Positions 11,808-22,704 of a DNA stretch of 64,000 bases are shown piece after piece (position 1 is the first letter of the stretch; the number at the start of each line of letters is the position of its first letter). The translations under genes were made by a program, and so were the position numbers. The notes beneath the pieces are model-generated. The model saw only the letters and a program-made list of their open reading frames with translations. It was not told the DNA's origin and did not search any database. Source of the stretch: Nemertoderma westbladi (Eukaryota > Xenacoelomorpha > Nemertodermatida > Nemertodermatidae); NCBI GenBank assembly GCA_032718475.1, contig JAUCBJ010008100.1, positions 1 to 64,000 of the forward strand. The letters are read 5' to 3'.

Positions 11808-12043
11808 GCCCTAAAGCGTTACAGCTTATTTCCAAGAAAATTTTTACACAAAATTACTACCCTAACTTAAACTAATATAAATCGTAATTACTCTACATAC
11901 ATCCTTTACCGAGAGTGTGGCAATGCCTGACTCAATGTCAATGATAAAAATGTAACTATGTAACTATGTACAGTACAATTGATAAAACATAATTACAGGA
12001 TACAGAAAATTACGAATAACCTAATAAATTACTGTAGTACTAT
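11808..12043. repeat. Duplicated block upstream of ACSBG copy 1 (partner 60519-60725)
   Basis: Shares AGGATTA(G/C)CCCTAAAGC, GAAGCTTATTTC-type sequence, AAACTAATATAAA(T/A)CGTAATTA, ACCGAGAG(T/C)GTG(G/A)CAATGCC and TAACTTACTGTAG-type sequence with 60519-60725 in the same order. Here a LINE fragment follows immediately; in the partner the ACSBG gene follows within 400 bases. The two gene copies therefore arose by DNA duplication with their upstream DNA. Confidence 0.8.
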
Positions 12044-12262
12044 ACTATACTACTACTAGGTCAAGTGAGCTCGGGTAATAGAAATGAGATTCTCCATAGT
12101 TGTCGCAATTTCGTTTCTCTCAAGTTCAGTATCCCTTTCAAGTTGATCTATATATGTTATGGCTGGTCGTCCACGACTACGCTATCCATGAGTTGGTTGC
12201 CAGAAAAGTAGATCTGTTATGACCTCGTGTTTACTTCTCCAGCAGTGCCAAACTGAATGTTA
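12044..12262 (-). mobile_element. LINE 3'-end fragment, related family
   Basis: Begins with a TACTACTACTAGG tail like the other copies. The minus strand then reads a LINE C terminus (HGxxGRPAITYIDQLERDTELERNEI ATTMEN in pieces), the usual RPPTTFIDQLxRDT region of RT-type LINEs. It interrupts the duplicated upstream block of ACSBG copy 1. Confidence 0.65.
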
Positions 12263-13002
12263 ATTTAAGTTCACGGAGGGTGGTTGATCACCTATTTAAG
12301 ACGGTTTGAAAAAACAAAGTACAGTAGTAGATGTCTGACTTAATCAAGTATGTGGTACAGTAGCAAGTCCCTTTCCATCAGCTATCATAATCCAATAATC
12401 AGACAATTAGTTTAGTTTAACATTTATTTTATTGAACAACGAAATTCACACAATTGGGCAATAAGCCACAATGCGTATAAGCACCTTTTGGGAGCTTAAT
12501 CAGCACTATTGAGCTATTAGTCCTACCCCTCATCACCCTCATTAACTAAAAATTGGCAAACAAAATCAGAATATTGCTTGTAAGAATGTCGGCAAATCTA
12601 TAATAACATCTCTTGAGGAAATTAAGATGAATATGGCGCTTATACCTAAATAATTGGTCAACTAAATGATCTACCTGCTGAGAAAACAAGTCTGAAACTA
12701 CCGGATTGTGATATATATCAGTGTATTGGTCCATATAATACAATGGGACGATGCAAATCCAAATCCATCACGTGATTATGGTTCAACCCATTTGAGAAAC
12801 CACCCCGGCCCATTCTTGTAAAGTTCTTGGGAAACCGAATCAGAGAATAGTTGCCCGTGCGAATAAGCTAAATATAAAACCTGCGTATCTTACAGAACAT
12901 CTCACGCCAGATTGTTCGGCTATCCTTAACCAGCTGAAAATATTTAAGAAACAAAACCACATTTCTTCCATGCAGTCTATATGAGGAACATATAGAGGAA
13001 TA

Positions 13003-13021
13003 TATATATATATATATATAT
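13003..13021. repeat. (AT)n microsatellite
   Basis: Alternating AT dinucleotides, about ten units. Confidence 0.9.
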
Positions 13022-13180
13022 CAAGATGACCGAACAATCGCAACAATAACTCATTGTTCACAAGATGGCCAATGATGTCATAGGGATAAACACTCCGCCT
13101 AACCTTAATGGTGATATTTTCGAGTTCATTCCCCAACAACAATAGAGCGTATAATTGAATTGAAAAAACCTTGCAGTATG

Positions 13181-13459
13181 CTAGCCAGGATTGAGAGAAC
13201 ACATTTTTACCATCTGGTGAGAGTACCTGAGCTTCTGTCCCACAAAATAACAGTCCAATGCTATCGTCATGACTGATATTTCATAAAGATTTAGGATTTC
13301 CAGCATTTTTCCTCTACGTATAGAGGCGAATGCTTTTTCGATGTCCACAAATGTCCGAACTGCAGGAAGGACTGACAAAATCCCTGACATAATCCTTTCC
13401 TCCATCCTCACTATTGCTAGTATATGAGCTATTATTGATAACTTTGCAATGGTGTCCAT
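13181..13459 (-). mobile_element. LINE reverse transcriptase fragment
   Basis: The minus-strand frame contains RTFVDIEKAFASIRRGKMLEIL followed by NLYEISVMTIALDCYF. This matches the RT block with the first catalytic Asp (FVDxEKAFDSIxR) of RTE/CR1-like LINEs. A further decayed frame lies at 12840-13202, and the LINE may extend to 12540, but I cannot support domains there. Confidence 0.65.
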
Positions 13460-13751
13460 GATACAGTAGCCATCAATACGTTTTGCACTAACTCATTGAT
13501 GAATAGGCTAATGGTGCTTATTGGACTGCACTACTGGGGTGGCGGAAACAGGTAGTAAACTTCTAAGATAATTCATACATACATAATTCAAACAGGTAGT
13601 ACCACATTACTGCCATTTTTTGTGGCTGCTCTGGGGATTCTAACCTGACTTTGAATGGGTTTTATATATTTTTATTCTAAGTAATAAGTAATTATTTTTA
13701 ATATTAATAAAACTAATATTCTAGAATCAAGTATAATTAAATAATACTAAG

Positions 13752-15854
13752 ATGTCACAACCAAGTCATGATTCAGGCTATGGAACTCACTCAATCGTAG
13801 ATGTTTCTGCAAATAAAGAGACTAATGAATACAATAGTGGAACAGCTACTTCTGCTGTGGATAGCGGTGACCTTCTACCCAATGATGTAGGTGCAGGAGT
13901 CCATCCAAAAATTGCGCCAGCAAATCAACTATGGTCTACAGACCCGCTACAACCAGTGCAACTACATACCAAGGGAGCCAACACCTTAACAATACATGAT
14001 CTTTTCACAAAGATTTTGGAGAAATATGGAAACGAGCTGGCATTACGCGCAACAGGTCTGAACACAAAGATCTGGAGTTACAGTCTGTACTACGATACAT
14101 CCCGTCGAGCAGCCCGTAGTATAATCCATCTCGGAGTAGAGCCAGGAATGGGAGTTGGAATCATTGGATTTAACGCACCTCATTGGCTCTTTGCCAACAT
14201 TGGCGCTATATTTGCAGGGGGTATATCCGTAGGTTTCTACACAACAAACAATGAGGTTACCTGTCAGTTCATAGCCAAAGACAGCCGAACGCGACTCATA
14301 TTCGTAGACAGTGGGGTCCAACTCAAGAAGATACTCGCAATTAGAAACAATTTACCACAGTTAAATGCCATAATCATTTGGGACAAGAGTTATGATGTAT
14401 CCATGGAAACATCAGGGGTTTTCACTTGGGATACATTTATAGGTCTGAGTGAATATGTTGATGATGAGACTTTGAACAAACGAATAGCCAATCTACGTGT
14501 AAATATGTGTTGCTCGATTATCTACACATCTGGCATAACTGGGAATCCCAAAGGGGTCATGTTGAGTCATGATAATATCACATGGACAGTGAATGCTTTT
14601 ATCAGTGAATTTGGCATTCTCAATGATGCACAATATACTGTGGTCAGTTACCTGCCACTCAGCCACATTGCCGCACAGATGTTGGACATCTACATACCAC
14701 TCTCAGTGGCAGGGATTGTAGTCTTTGCGCAGCCAGATGCGCTGAAGCAGTCATTGGAAGAGACACTCCGTGAGGCAAGACCCACTCTATTTATGGGAGT
14801 TCCACATGTTTGGGAGAAAATCATGGGGGTGATGTTAGCAAAGGGTGCACAAGTTTCAGGATTAAAACAACAAGTGGCCAAGCGGGCCAAAACTATTGGT
14901 TTGCATTGCAATAAGGACAAACTAGCCGGGAAACACCCACCAATGAAGTTCAGAGTTGTTGAGAAACTGATTTTCCACAAAAACCGATATAATATGGGGC
15001 TGGATCGGTGCCGCTTGTTCATGTCAGGAGCAGCACCAATCTCACGTGATGTTATGGAGTACTTCCTCAGTATCAACATCCCAATCAATGAGATTTATGG
15101 TATGAGTGAGAGCACTGGGCCGCACTTCAAGTCCCAGTTTCCAGACACGCCACTAGGGAGTTGTGGACAGACATTCCAGGGTGCTGACACTACTCTACAT
15201 GTTGGGCCTGAAGGCAATGAACTCTGGCTCAAGGGGCGCAATATATTTATGGGCTACATAGGCCAGTCGGAGAAGACAAAAGAGGTACTTGATGAAGAGG
15301 GGTGGCTGCACACTGGGGATCTCGGAAGAGTCGATGAAAATCGATTCTACTACATAACTGGGAGAATCAAAGAGTTGATAATAACAGCTGGAGGGGAGAA
15401 CATCCCGCCGGTAATCATTGAGGAAAACATTAAGGATCAGCTCCCTTGCATATCCAATGTGTGTCTTATTGGAGACCAACGTAAATACTTAACTTGTTTA
15501 TTAACCCTTAAAGTGGAGGTTGATGAAGAAGGGGGACCTTCAGATGTTCTAACAATGCAGGTTAAACGCTGGTGTCAGGAGTTGGGAAGCCACGCCAAGA
15601 CTGTTGATGATGTCAGATCCGGTAGAGACATTAAGGTAAACAGGGCCATCGCTAAGGGGTTGTTTATCACCAACAAATGGGCTTCCTCTCAGGCTCAGAA
15701 GGTTCAGAAATACCGTGTTTTGGCTTGTGATTTCTCAGTGGAAGGAGGAGAACTCAGTCCTACTCTGAAACTTAAACGTCACTTCATTCATACTAAGTAT
15801 ATAGCTGTTATTGAATCTATGTACAGTGAAGATGACTTCACAAGTGAAACTTAA
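13752..15854 (+). CDS. Long-chain acyl-CoA synthetase, ACSBG (bubblegum) type, copy 1
   Basis: Single uninterrupted 700-codon frame. It would activate long or very-long-chain fatty acids to acyl-CoA through an acyl-adenylate (ATP, CoA), usually at ER or peroxisomal membranes. The N-terminal 55 residues are Ser/Asn-rich and the ANL domain follows. Visible family motifs are the P-loop-type signature YTSGITGNPKGVM (about residue 260), SYLPLSHIAAQ (about 300), GAAPIS (about 425), YGMSESTGPH (about 450), GWLHTGDLG and the GRIKELIITAGGENIPP loop (about 535-555). The length fits ACSBG proteins. In this copy the P-loop has Ile where the family and copy 2 have Thr (TSGTTG), which may lower ATP use. 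There are no introns; copy 2 is equally intronless, so the intron loss predates the duplication. The start was chosen because upstream sequence has stops and copy 2 begins at the same place. Confidence 0.92.
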   Translation: MSQPSHDSGYGTHSIVDVSANKETNEYNSGTATSAVDSGDLLPNDVGAGVHPKIAPANQLWSTDPLQPVQLHTKGANTLTIHDLFTKILEKYGNELALRATGLNTKIWSYSLYYDTSRRAARSIIHLGVEPGMGVGIIGFNAPHWLFANIGAIFAGGISVGFYTTNNEVTCQFIAKDSRTRLIFVDSGVQLKKILAIRNNLPQLNAIIIWDKSYDVSMETSGVFTWDTFIGLSEYVDDETLNKRIANLRVNMCCSIIYTSGITGNPKGVMLSHDNITWTVNAFISEFGILNDAQYTVVSYLPLSHIAAQMLDIYIPLSVAGIVVFAQPDALKQSLEETLREARPTLFMGVPHVWEKIMGVMLAKGAQVSGLKQQVAKRAKTIGLHCNKDKLAGKHPPMKFRVVEKLIFHKNRYNMGLDRCRLFMSGAAPISRDVMEYFLSINIPINEIYGMSESTGPHFKSQFPDTPLGSCGQTFQGADTTLHVGPEGNELWLKGRNIFMGYIGQSEKTKEVLDEEGWLHTGDLGRVDENRFYYITGRIKELIITAGGENIPPVIIEENIKDQLPCISNVCLIGDQRKYLTCLLTLKVEVDEEGGPSDVLTMQVKRWCQELGSHAKTVDDVRSGRDIKVNRAIAKGLFITNKWASSQAQKVQKYRVLACDFSVEGGELSPTLKLKRHFIHTKYIAVIESMYSEDDFTSET

Positions 15855-16130
15855 ATGCGAGACAATGATTGTTATTGGCGCCAACTAAAGCAAGCAATTA
15901 ATTGGACAGTAAGCTAATTTTATAATTTTAAATAGAAAAAAAGGTACCTTAATTTAGCAAAATAATGATTTTCGAGATTGATACTGTGTGTGATTGGCCA
16001 ACATCTTACTCTGGTGGGATATAAAACATACTCATTGGTTGTTAAATAACAGCCTCAGAATATTTTTGATGGGGTTTGACTGTACTGTACTTTATAAATT
16101 TAATTATCTCGAAAACTAAGCCAGCTAGGC
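15855..16130. repeat. Duplicated 3' flank of ACSBG copy 1 (partner 63204-63440)
   Basis: Shares GCCAAC...CAATTAATTGGACAGTAAGC, TAATTTTAT and the AAAAAAGGTA(C/A)CTTAA segment with the DNA after copy 2. The duplication therefore extends past the stop codon and probably includes the 3' UTR. Similarity fades after about 200 bases. Confidence 0.75.
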
Positions 16131-16139
16131 CTTACAGTT

Positions 16140-16570
16140 ACGCTAATCTCTAAAAGTCGGTGAAAAGTGTAGTTGTTTCTTTAAGGTTTTACTCTAAATG
16201 ACTTTTCATCTTAAGGTACCTTTTGCGTTCACTAACTATTTGGATTAAAACGTTTTCTAAAGATAATATAGTTTCATATGCATATTTAATTTATTTATAC
16301 ATTATATATCGAAGTTCACCCAAATGTTGGATGAGACATACAAAATATTAGTAAGTTATTAGTTAGTTTATTTATTAGTTAGGGCTGGTGCAACTGTGGC
16401 TGGTGGATTGGTGGATAGTAGTCCCCCTACCAAGGTGACTCGTCAAAAAAAGAAAGAAACAGATGACTAGTTACAAAAATGGATGACTAAGAGTGATTAG
16501 AAGTGCATTAATTCGAGTAGTAGACTCATTAGAAAGTAGATGTTAATTGTAAATGTTAAGCTCAAGTCCT
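16140..16570. other. No recognised feature
   Basis: AT-rich intergenic DNA; no gene or repeat structure seen. Confidence 0.5.
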
Positions 16571-16576
16571 ACTTTT

Positions 16577-16599
16577 GGGAGCGGTGTTAAAGCTTTTGC
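16577..16599 (+). mobile_element. Remnant of a BEL-family PPT and LTR start
   Basis: GGGAGCGG followed by TGTTAAAGCTTTTGC differs by one base from the purine tract and first 15 bases of the 3' LTR at 35639-35661. The following DNA does not match either LTR in this window. I infer the 3' end of a third, diverged subfamily copy or a solo LTR whose far end I could not find. Confidence 0.45.
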
Positions 16600-17225
16600 A
16601 TCCTAAAATTGGCATCAAATTTTATTGCCGCTAAGCTCTGTCCCCTACCCACACGCCACACCGTATCTGGTCTTGGTATCCATTGAAAGTAATAAACCAA
16701 TAGAATATATTTTTCACTTTCTGAATTCTGAATCTCTTTGTCAAAACGTAAACAGAGCATTTTGCTTTTTAATGTTTGTTGACTGCAACTAACCATGATG
16801 TCATGTTTTTCCAGGAACTGCTAGGTACAGCCTGGCCAGTATCTCATTCTACTGTTTTGCTGACACAGAGAAGACCTTTTGTGTTTTGCCAAATAACATA
16901 ACATGGCAGGACGCCAAAAATTATAGTAAATTACCTTGGTTGGGATACTATACTGATTTATGCTGTACTTGTTATACTCACTGATTTAATGATTAACCTA
17001 GGTAAATATGGAATTATATCTCTAATAGTTCCAAAAATTTTGAAATATTTAGTTTAAAATTATTAGTTTTATAATAGTTTAATAGGTTTAATATTATAAT
17101 AGGTTTAATTATTAGTTGTTAATTTATTTTCAACGTAAATTGTTCAAATAGTTTATACAGTATTCTGAAGTTATAGTTAAAGTCCTTATTTTCATTGGTA
17201 TAGTTATATTTTCGTTAATTGTTCA

Positions 17226-17302
17226 AGTGGTCCTGTAGCTAAAGACATACACTGTTGGACAGTCATATAATAGGTCCAAAGTTCAAATCCTATTAGATGC
17301 GA
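17226..17302 (+). ncRNA. tRNA-like segment, possible SINE head
   Basis: GGTCCTGTAGCTAAAGAC resembles a pol III A box region, and GTTCAAATCC about 45 bases downstream fits a B box. An ACTGT/ACAGT hairpin lies between them. The acceptor and T stems do not pair well, so this is not a functional tRNA gene. At best it is a tRNA-derived SINE head. Confidence 0.3.
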
Positions 17303-17399
17303 ATTATTTTTTGTGATAAACTTAGCTTTATTATATTTCTATCGGTAGTAATTAGCTGGACCAATCCCATCGCAGTTATACCTTATTAGCCAATGTGTA

Positions 17400-17590
17400 C
17401 TCGTTTGTAAATTGTTGGACCAATGACATTTTTAAGAATATATTAGAACCTATGGAATTGCATAGAAGCTCTAGAAGTTCGGTAGCATCCCTGATTTCCT
17501 ATATAAGGGTGTGTTTGTTCATTATTGGTCAATCGTTGTAGTATCTAATTTAGTAAATAAAGTTCAACTAATCATATTAGTGTTTTACAT
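17400..17590 (+). promoter_or_regulatory. LTR- or promoter-like segment
   Basis: Starts around a TGTTGGACCAATGAC segment with a CCAAT-type motif. It has a TATA-like CTATATAAGGG (17501-17511) and an AATAAAGTTC polyadenylation-type signal about 55 bases later. This spacing is typical of an LTR, but I see no partner LTR or coding region nearby. Confidence 0.3.
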
Positions 17591-17599
17591 TATTTAGTT

Positions 17600-19695
17600 A
17601 TTATTCGTGTTAAATTAGTATTGATATCTTAAAATTCTGTAAATAATATCTCGTTTACTTGTAAAACTCTGCAAATTTTACCATGATTCACTTTGGTGAA
17701 TAACCTTCAAAGGGGATAAAGATGGCAGGCTAGAGTTCCGGGCAGCAGTGATAAAGGGGAACATCGACGAAATGTAACGGAGACCACCCACATCTTTACT
17801 AGATTATCATTGACCGCCGCCCCCACCAAAATGTAAGATCGCGTTCGAGACACTCGCTACTCAAGTCGTAAGACCTCTGAACTTTAGTAGAAATAATGTC
17901 GTGCTGGATGCCAAACAAAATTTAGGGGCAATATTTCTCTGGTTCAGGCAAACCCTGCGATTACCCTTCATACACCTACAGGTACGCCAGGTACGCTATT
18001 GGTTCATTTTGGTGGTAAAACAGTGTCCATTCAATGTACTATAATGTCTGTAGGCCAGTAGAAGGATCAGCTGATTTGCCTGACTTGGAGATATATCACC
18101 CAAGCAGTGGGCATTTCTGCTACTAGGCGCATTATAACTTAGGGCTGCAGGGATACTAACAACTAGCTGTGCCCAACGCCAGCAGTACTGTTAAGATAGT
18201 TTGCCGTGCCTATCTAAGGCAACCAAAGTTCTAGATAATCAAATTAGCAACCAGGCTAGCCATCGGTTCACGTAGGCCTACAGTAGCGGATAACATTCTT
18301 CTTCTTAGTATTAGGGGCCTGGTACGAATGTGTCGAATTGGGCGTGGTATTAACATTTTGTACGCCTGATTGAGTCTTGAAAATATACAGAAGGGGAGCC
18401 CTACCATTGTGAGTATTAGACCTACCTACAGACAGTGACTGAATTTATTCAGCATTTATTTATATTGTACAAAATGACACCAATCGTAGTAAATGTTGTG
18501 AAATGTAGGATCAGCCTGATTATTTTGCCGTTTTTGATCACATACACACGCAAGTTCTAGAAAATTTTGCCCCTCACAAAACACATGATTTAGTCCTTGA
18601 ATCGCGGCCTTTGTATGCTAGTAGGCATTTAGCTAGCATTTATACCCATATAAATCACACCGCGGCAAAGTATACGAACGCATATAGTCCATCAGCACCG
18701 TTAGGCCTAGTTAGGGTTCGCTGCGCGGGATCGTGTTTTGACTAGTTTTGTCCGTTTGTAAACGGTTAGGGAACCAGTGCAGTAGACTTCATATTAGTTA
18801 CGTATGGTTGGATTTATTTCCTGTCAATATTAGTAGGTTTACTGTTTCTTACCAATGGTAGTAGTATGTTGGAATTGCTCTAGCCATCAGTAAATATTTG
18901 TTTGTGATATATATTGATGTTATGCAGACACATTAATATTAGTATGACTGTTGTTAAAGCTTTTGTGACTAAAAATTCACATTTTGTAGCACTGTTCTAC
19001 TCCAAAGCCATAGAACTGATGGGGTATTTAGATAAGAGTTATAAAACTGATGAATTTAGATAAGATTATTCCACAAAACCCATACGCCCTAATGTGTTCA
19101 CTTTTGGTATTCATTTTCGGCATTACCATTCCTCCTCCTTAGTGGTTGGAATGCGGCCAATAAGAGCCTTTTTCAATGGGGGGAGGTTGAGACTGATCTA
19201 TTATCGAATGACCGAGAGAAAAGAGCCTTTTTCATTTTCTTCACACCGTTGAACTCTAGTAAATAAATACTGTAACTAAGCTTCTGATTGGAAGTTGCTA
19301 TATGAATCGCTATGATTGAGGGTTCTAAGAATTCTTTGCTTTCGATTGCTAGTCGTGTTTTATGCCGCATTACAGCTTACTTTGTTCAGTGTATTCTGCT
19401 TTGCTGGTAGCAGAAGGATGTTTGCCGATAACATCTGGCTTAAATTTTATGAATTATAGTAAATTACCGCAACATATCGTTGCACATCGCATGAAACACT
19501 GAAATACCTAAACACTGAATTGATTGTACTGGCTTACTGTTGTACCTATTGATTTGTTATTATATTTGGTGGTCTATTTATGTATTTGGTAATGATATGG
19601 AGATTCTGCTACATTAACACCGCATAACTTCGAACTTGTTTATATTTATCGAGGTAAGCTTTTGGGTGGTAAATTAGCAGTTTCGGTTCACAATT
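17600..19695. other. No recognised feature
   Basis: Two kilobases of unique-looking DNA with only short spurious frames (for example 19173-19370 on the minus strand). I see no domain, RNA gene or terminal repeats. Confidence 0.45.
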
Positions 19696-19699
19696 CACT

Positions 19700-20830
19700 G
19701 GTGTGTATGAGAATACATGTTATCAGATAGCCCCAACGTGTGTGAGCCTCTCTCTTCTTATTAATGATAAAATTGTCCCAAGTCAGTAAATCAGGTCCCA
19801 GGTGTATTTCCGTGGGGTCCATAATTCTACATCCCTAAAGGATCTGACAAACTATAATTCTCATTAATAATCTGCTGTACTTACCTTACTTCATAGACCT
19901 GTTTGTTATCTAGAACACAACTACTACTACTACTACTAGGATCGGCATGCTGCATTGCAGCTGCATTTTTAAGAATGCTGTGCCGGCTTATCGACAAAAT
20001 TGCACCGCCACAACTCCCTATCACCCATGACATTTGCTAGATCATCCGCATCTTCAAGGCCAGTGTCCTTTAAGATGCGTCTCAAGAAAGTCATGGGCTG
20101 TCCACCATGCTTATTCACTCCATGAGGCTGCCAAAATACAAGATTATGCACTGGCTGGTCCTCACGGCGAAAGCAATGTCCTGCAAAGCGGAGGCGATTT
20201 TGTTCTAGTGTCAAGCTCGGGGGAGCCAATGAGACACCTCCAATGTTATATATTGTCTGGTTGGAGATGTGTGCATTGTACTTGACACAATGAACCCGGC
20301 GTACCATTCTTGTGAATGTGCCATCCAGAGATTTGGTGTCCTCAGCAGTTAGAGCCCAGCATGGACTCCCATAGAGGAGTACTGGAACTACTGCTGCTCT
20401 AAATAATCGGACCTTAAGTTTCCGATTAATTCTCGGTCACTTCCAAATCCTGGAAAGCCTATTCAAGGCTGCCCATGCCTTTCCCTTACGTATTCGAAGG
20501 TCCTCACGTGACTTCCGGATCCATGATCCCAGGTATCAGAAGTCATCCACATGCTCAAGCATACCATCTTTTGAGAACACAACACCTGAAATGGAATTGT
20601 TAATACTATCCCTTAAGTGAACATAATTGTTAGGAATTATACAGAGAGAATCAATCGAATGATACATAACCAGCCCAATTCTAGTAAGCAGATATATTTC
20701 AGGCTCCCTTACGGGACATTCACCGCGCTAGCTGATTTATTTCTGATGTTATCTCGTTTGGCAAACTTAAGCAAGATTGCTGTGATAATAAAAATTGTAC
20801 GGTGAAAATTATAGAACTCTTCTAAAAGCT
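19700..20830. repeat. Local duplication, copy 1, split by a LINE (partner 21035-21480)
   Basis: The two outer parts, 19700-19921 and 20574-20830, together parallel 21035-21480. Shared segments are GTGTGTGAGCC/GCGTGTGAGCC, TCAAGTCAG, CATCCCTAAAGG/CATGTCCCTAAAGG, GACCTGTTTG, TATCT(A/G)GA(A/G)CACAAC-type sequence, AATGGAA(T/C)TGTTAATAC, TTAGGAATTATA and CCGCGCTAG. The LINE insertion explains the interruption exactly. Confidence 0.75.
19922..20573 (-). mobile_element. 5'-truncated LINE insertion with 10-bp target duplication
   Basis: Minus-strand LINE 3' end of about 650 bases. Its C-terminal frame (20307 to 19969) reads LDGTFTRMVRRVHCVKYNAHI...SLTLEQNRLRFAGHCFRRED...RELWRCNFVDKPAQHS, a typical RT-LINE C terminus with the RLRxAGHC motif. 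A short 3' UTR and a (TAG)n tail follow. AGAACACAAC flanks both sides (19912-19921 and 20574-20583) as a target-site duplication. The undisrupted partner at 21225-21250 shows the empty site. It is the longest of several copies in this window. Confidence 0.9.
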
Positions 20831-20952
20831 CGAACAGTATGGTTGCTCACTATGGTAACAGTATGGAACAATGACCGAATTAATTGTCATTTGCATCAAT
20901 TGCGGTGAGTAGCTGTGGGCTAAGTAGCATTTTCTGGTTCATATAAAGTGGC

Positions 20953-21040
20953 GTGTATGACCTGTATGAGCTGTATGAGCTGTATGAGCTATATGAGCTA
21001 TATGAGCTATATGAGCTATATGAGCTGTATGAGCTGTATA
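20953..21040. repeat. GAGCTRTAT microsatellite
   Basis: About nine units of TGTATGAGC/TATATGAGC directly before the second copy of the local duplication. The apparent MSCMSYMSYM protein frame is a by-product. Confidence 0.9.
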
Positions 21041-21480
21041 TATTCTAGCTCCAATGCGTGTGAGCCAGGAATCTTCATTATTCATGAACAAATTCCCTCA
21101 AGTCAGCTTTTTATGTCCCTCAGTTTATTTAATCCAGAGTTAATATTCCATGTCCCTAAAGGGCATGCAGACTATAATAATCTCATGTTGTAATCACTGT
21201 CAGACATTGACCTGTTTGATATCTGGAGCACGACATCCCAAATGGAACTGTTAATACAATCCCTGTACGTCCATATTGCTGTTAGGAATTATATTGCGAG
21301 AATCACTCGACTGATGCACAATGCGGCCTATTTTATCCTGCCACTATTTATCAGACACCCTTTGGGTCTCACGCCGCGCTAGTTTGATTTATATTTTTGA
21401 TGTTATTCGACTGGCAAAATTTAGGTGAGAATTCCGCGATCATTAAAATTGTTTCTTAGTGAAATTGTGGAAGTTGCAAA
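21035..21480. repeat. Local duplication, copy 2
   Basis: Uninterrupted partner of 19700-20830. It preserves the pre-insertion sequence of the LINE target. Confidence 0.75.
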
Positions 21481-21659
21481 AGCGCCAACAGTGTGTTCTA
21501 ATTGCACCTAACACTTTAACATTCCCGGTGTGTTGATGTAATATACCTAACGCTTTGACATTCCTTTTTTGGTTATATTTTAGTTTATAGTTTATTAGTC
21601 TTTTTTACTTTTTTAGTTTATTGGTAAGCAAGGTCTTCCATCTAGATCACACAGGGGGG

Positions 21660-22704
21660 AAGGTTTACATTCATTGAATAATGATATTAACCATGGCAAC
21701 TTTCTTGAATTCATAAAAGAGTTGGCTAAACACAACGATATTCTAAAGCGCCATGTTGACAAGTGTGTCAAGTATTCGACTCACAAAGCAAGAAAGGGTG
21801 GCTCTGAACATACAGTAAAAGGGCGGGGTCATTTCTTTCGTTTCTCAGTTCAGATACGTTTACAGCCATAGTCAATATCATAGATGTTCTTTTACGGCAG
21901 AAAATTGTTACTGATATCAAGGAGGCTGGTATATATGGATTGATGAGAGACAGTACTCAGGACATTACAACTAAAGATCAGTGCTGTATTGCAATAAGGT
22001 ATGTGGTATGTTCTACTGTTTATGAGAAAATGTTGGCTCTGGTTAATACGAGCTCTGACACCTCTTCACAAGGCCTCTTTAATGCACTTAATCAGGTTTG
22101 TGAGAAGTTTCAAATTCTCTTGAGCCAATGCATTGCAGATGCTTTTGATGGTGCCTCCAATATGAGTGCCGAGTACAATGGGCTACAAGCTAAACTGAAA
22201 GATGTATCTCCAAACCACATCCACACATGGTGCTATTCACATGTGTTGAACCTCGTGATCACCGACAGCTGTTCTTCTCTGGAATGTGTTTCATTCTTTG
22301 GGTTGTTGCAAGCAGTCTATGTGTTCTTCGCTGATAGTTACAAGCGTATGGCAGTTTGGGAGAAAACCTTGGAGCAACAGTTGGGAGAAGGATGCATGCA
22401 ACGATTAAAAAATCTTGGAAAAACCCACTGGCGAGCCAAAAACAATGCCACAGTGAAGATTTTTGGTACTTATCACTCTGCTGGTGATCAAAGTAGTACA
22501 AGCTTGTATCCTGCACTAGTATTATGTTTAGACGAAATTTCAAAATCTGATCATGTTAAAGCCATTCACCGATCAGAAGCGAAATCTTTGTGTGAAAACT
22601 TACTTAAATATGAGACTGTTATGGTGGCGTTTCTCTTTCTCAGGATTTTCATGTTCACGACACCATTATCTGATTACCTTCAATCGAGTGGTATGGATTA
22701 TGCC
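21660..22704 (+). pseudogene. hAT (ZMYM/DUF4371-type) transposase-like gene, 5' part
   Basis: Two frames (21674-21871 and 21940-22699, one frameshift between them) read the front of a DUF4371-type protein. It starts NHGNFLEFIKELAKHN and continues with a catalytic-domain region (LMRDSTQDITTKDQCCIAIRY), then DAFDGASNMSAEYNGLQAKL, HTWCYSHVLNLVI and the later FTTPLSDYLQSSGMDYA. These match the RNase H-like fold of hAT transposases and TTF/ZMYM-type genes. Coding sequence stops abruptly at the LTR in a codon for Ala and resumes at 55209. The 5' end, including any zinc finger, is not visible. It may have been a domesticated gene or a hAT element copy. Confidence 0.85.
22700..22704. repeat. Target-site duplication of outer BEL element, left
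   Basis: ATGCC, repeated at 55204-55208. Removing the element and one copy restores an open hAT reading frame across the site. Confidence 0.95.

Noticed and set aside
14043-15479. Minus-strand frames of 92-132 codons under ACSBG copy 1 and their twins under copy 2
   Set aside because: Antisense shadows of a conserved coding region.
17226-17302. Functional tRNA gene
   Set aside because: A and B box-like motifs exist, but the acceptor and T stems do not form; kept only as a possible SINE head.
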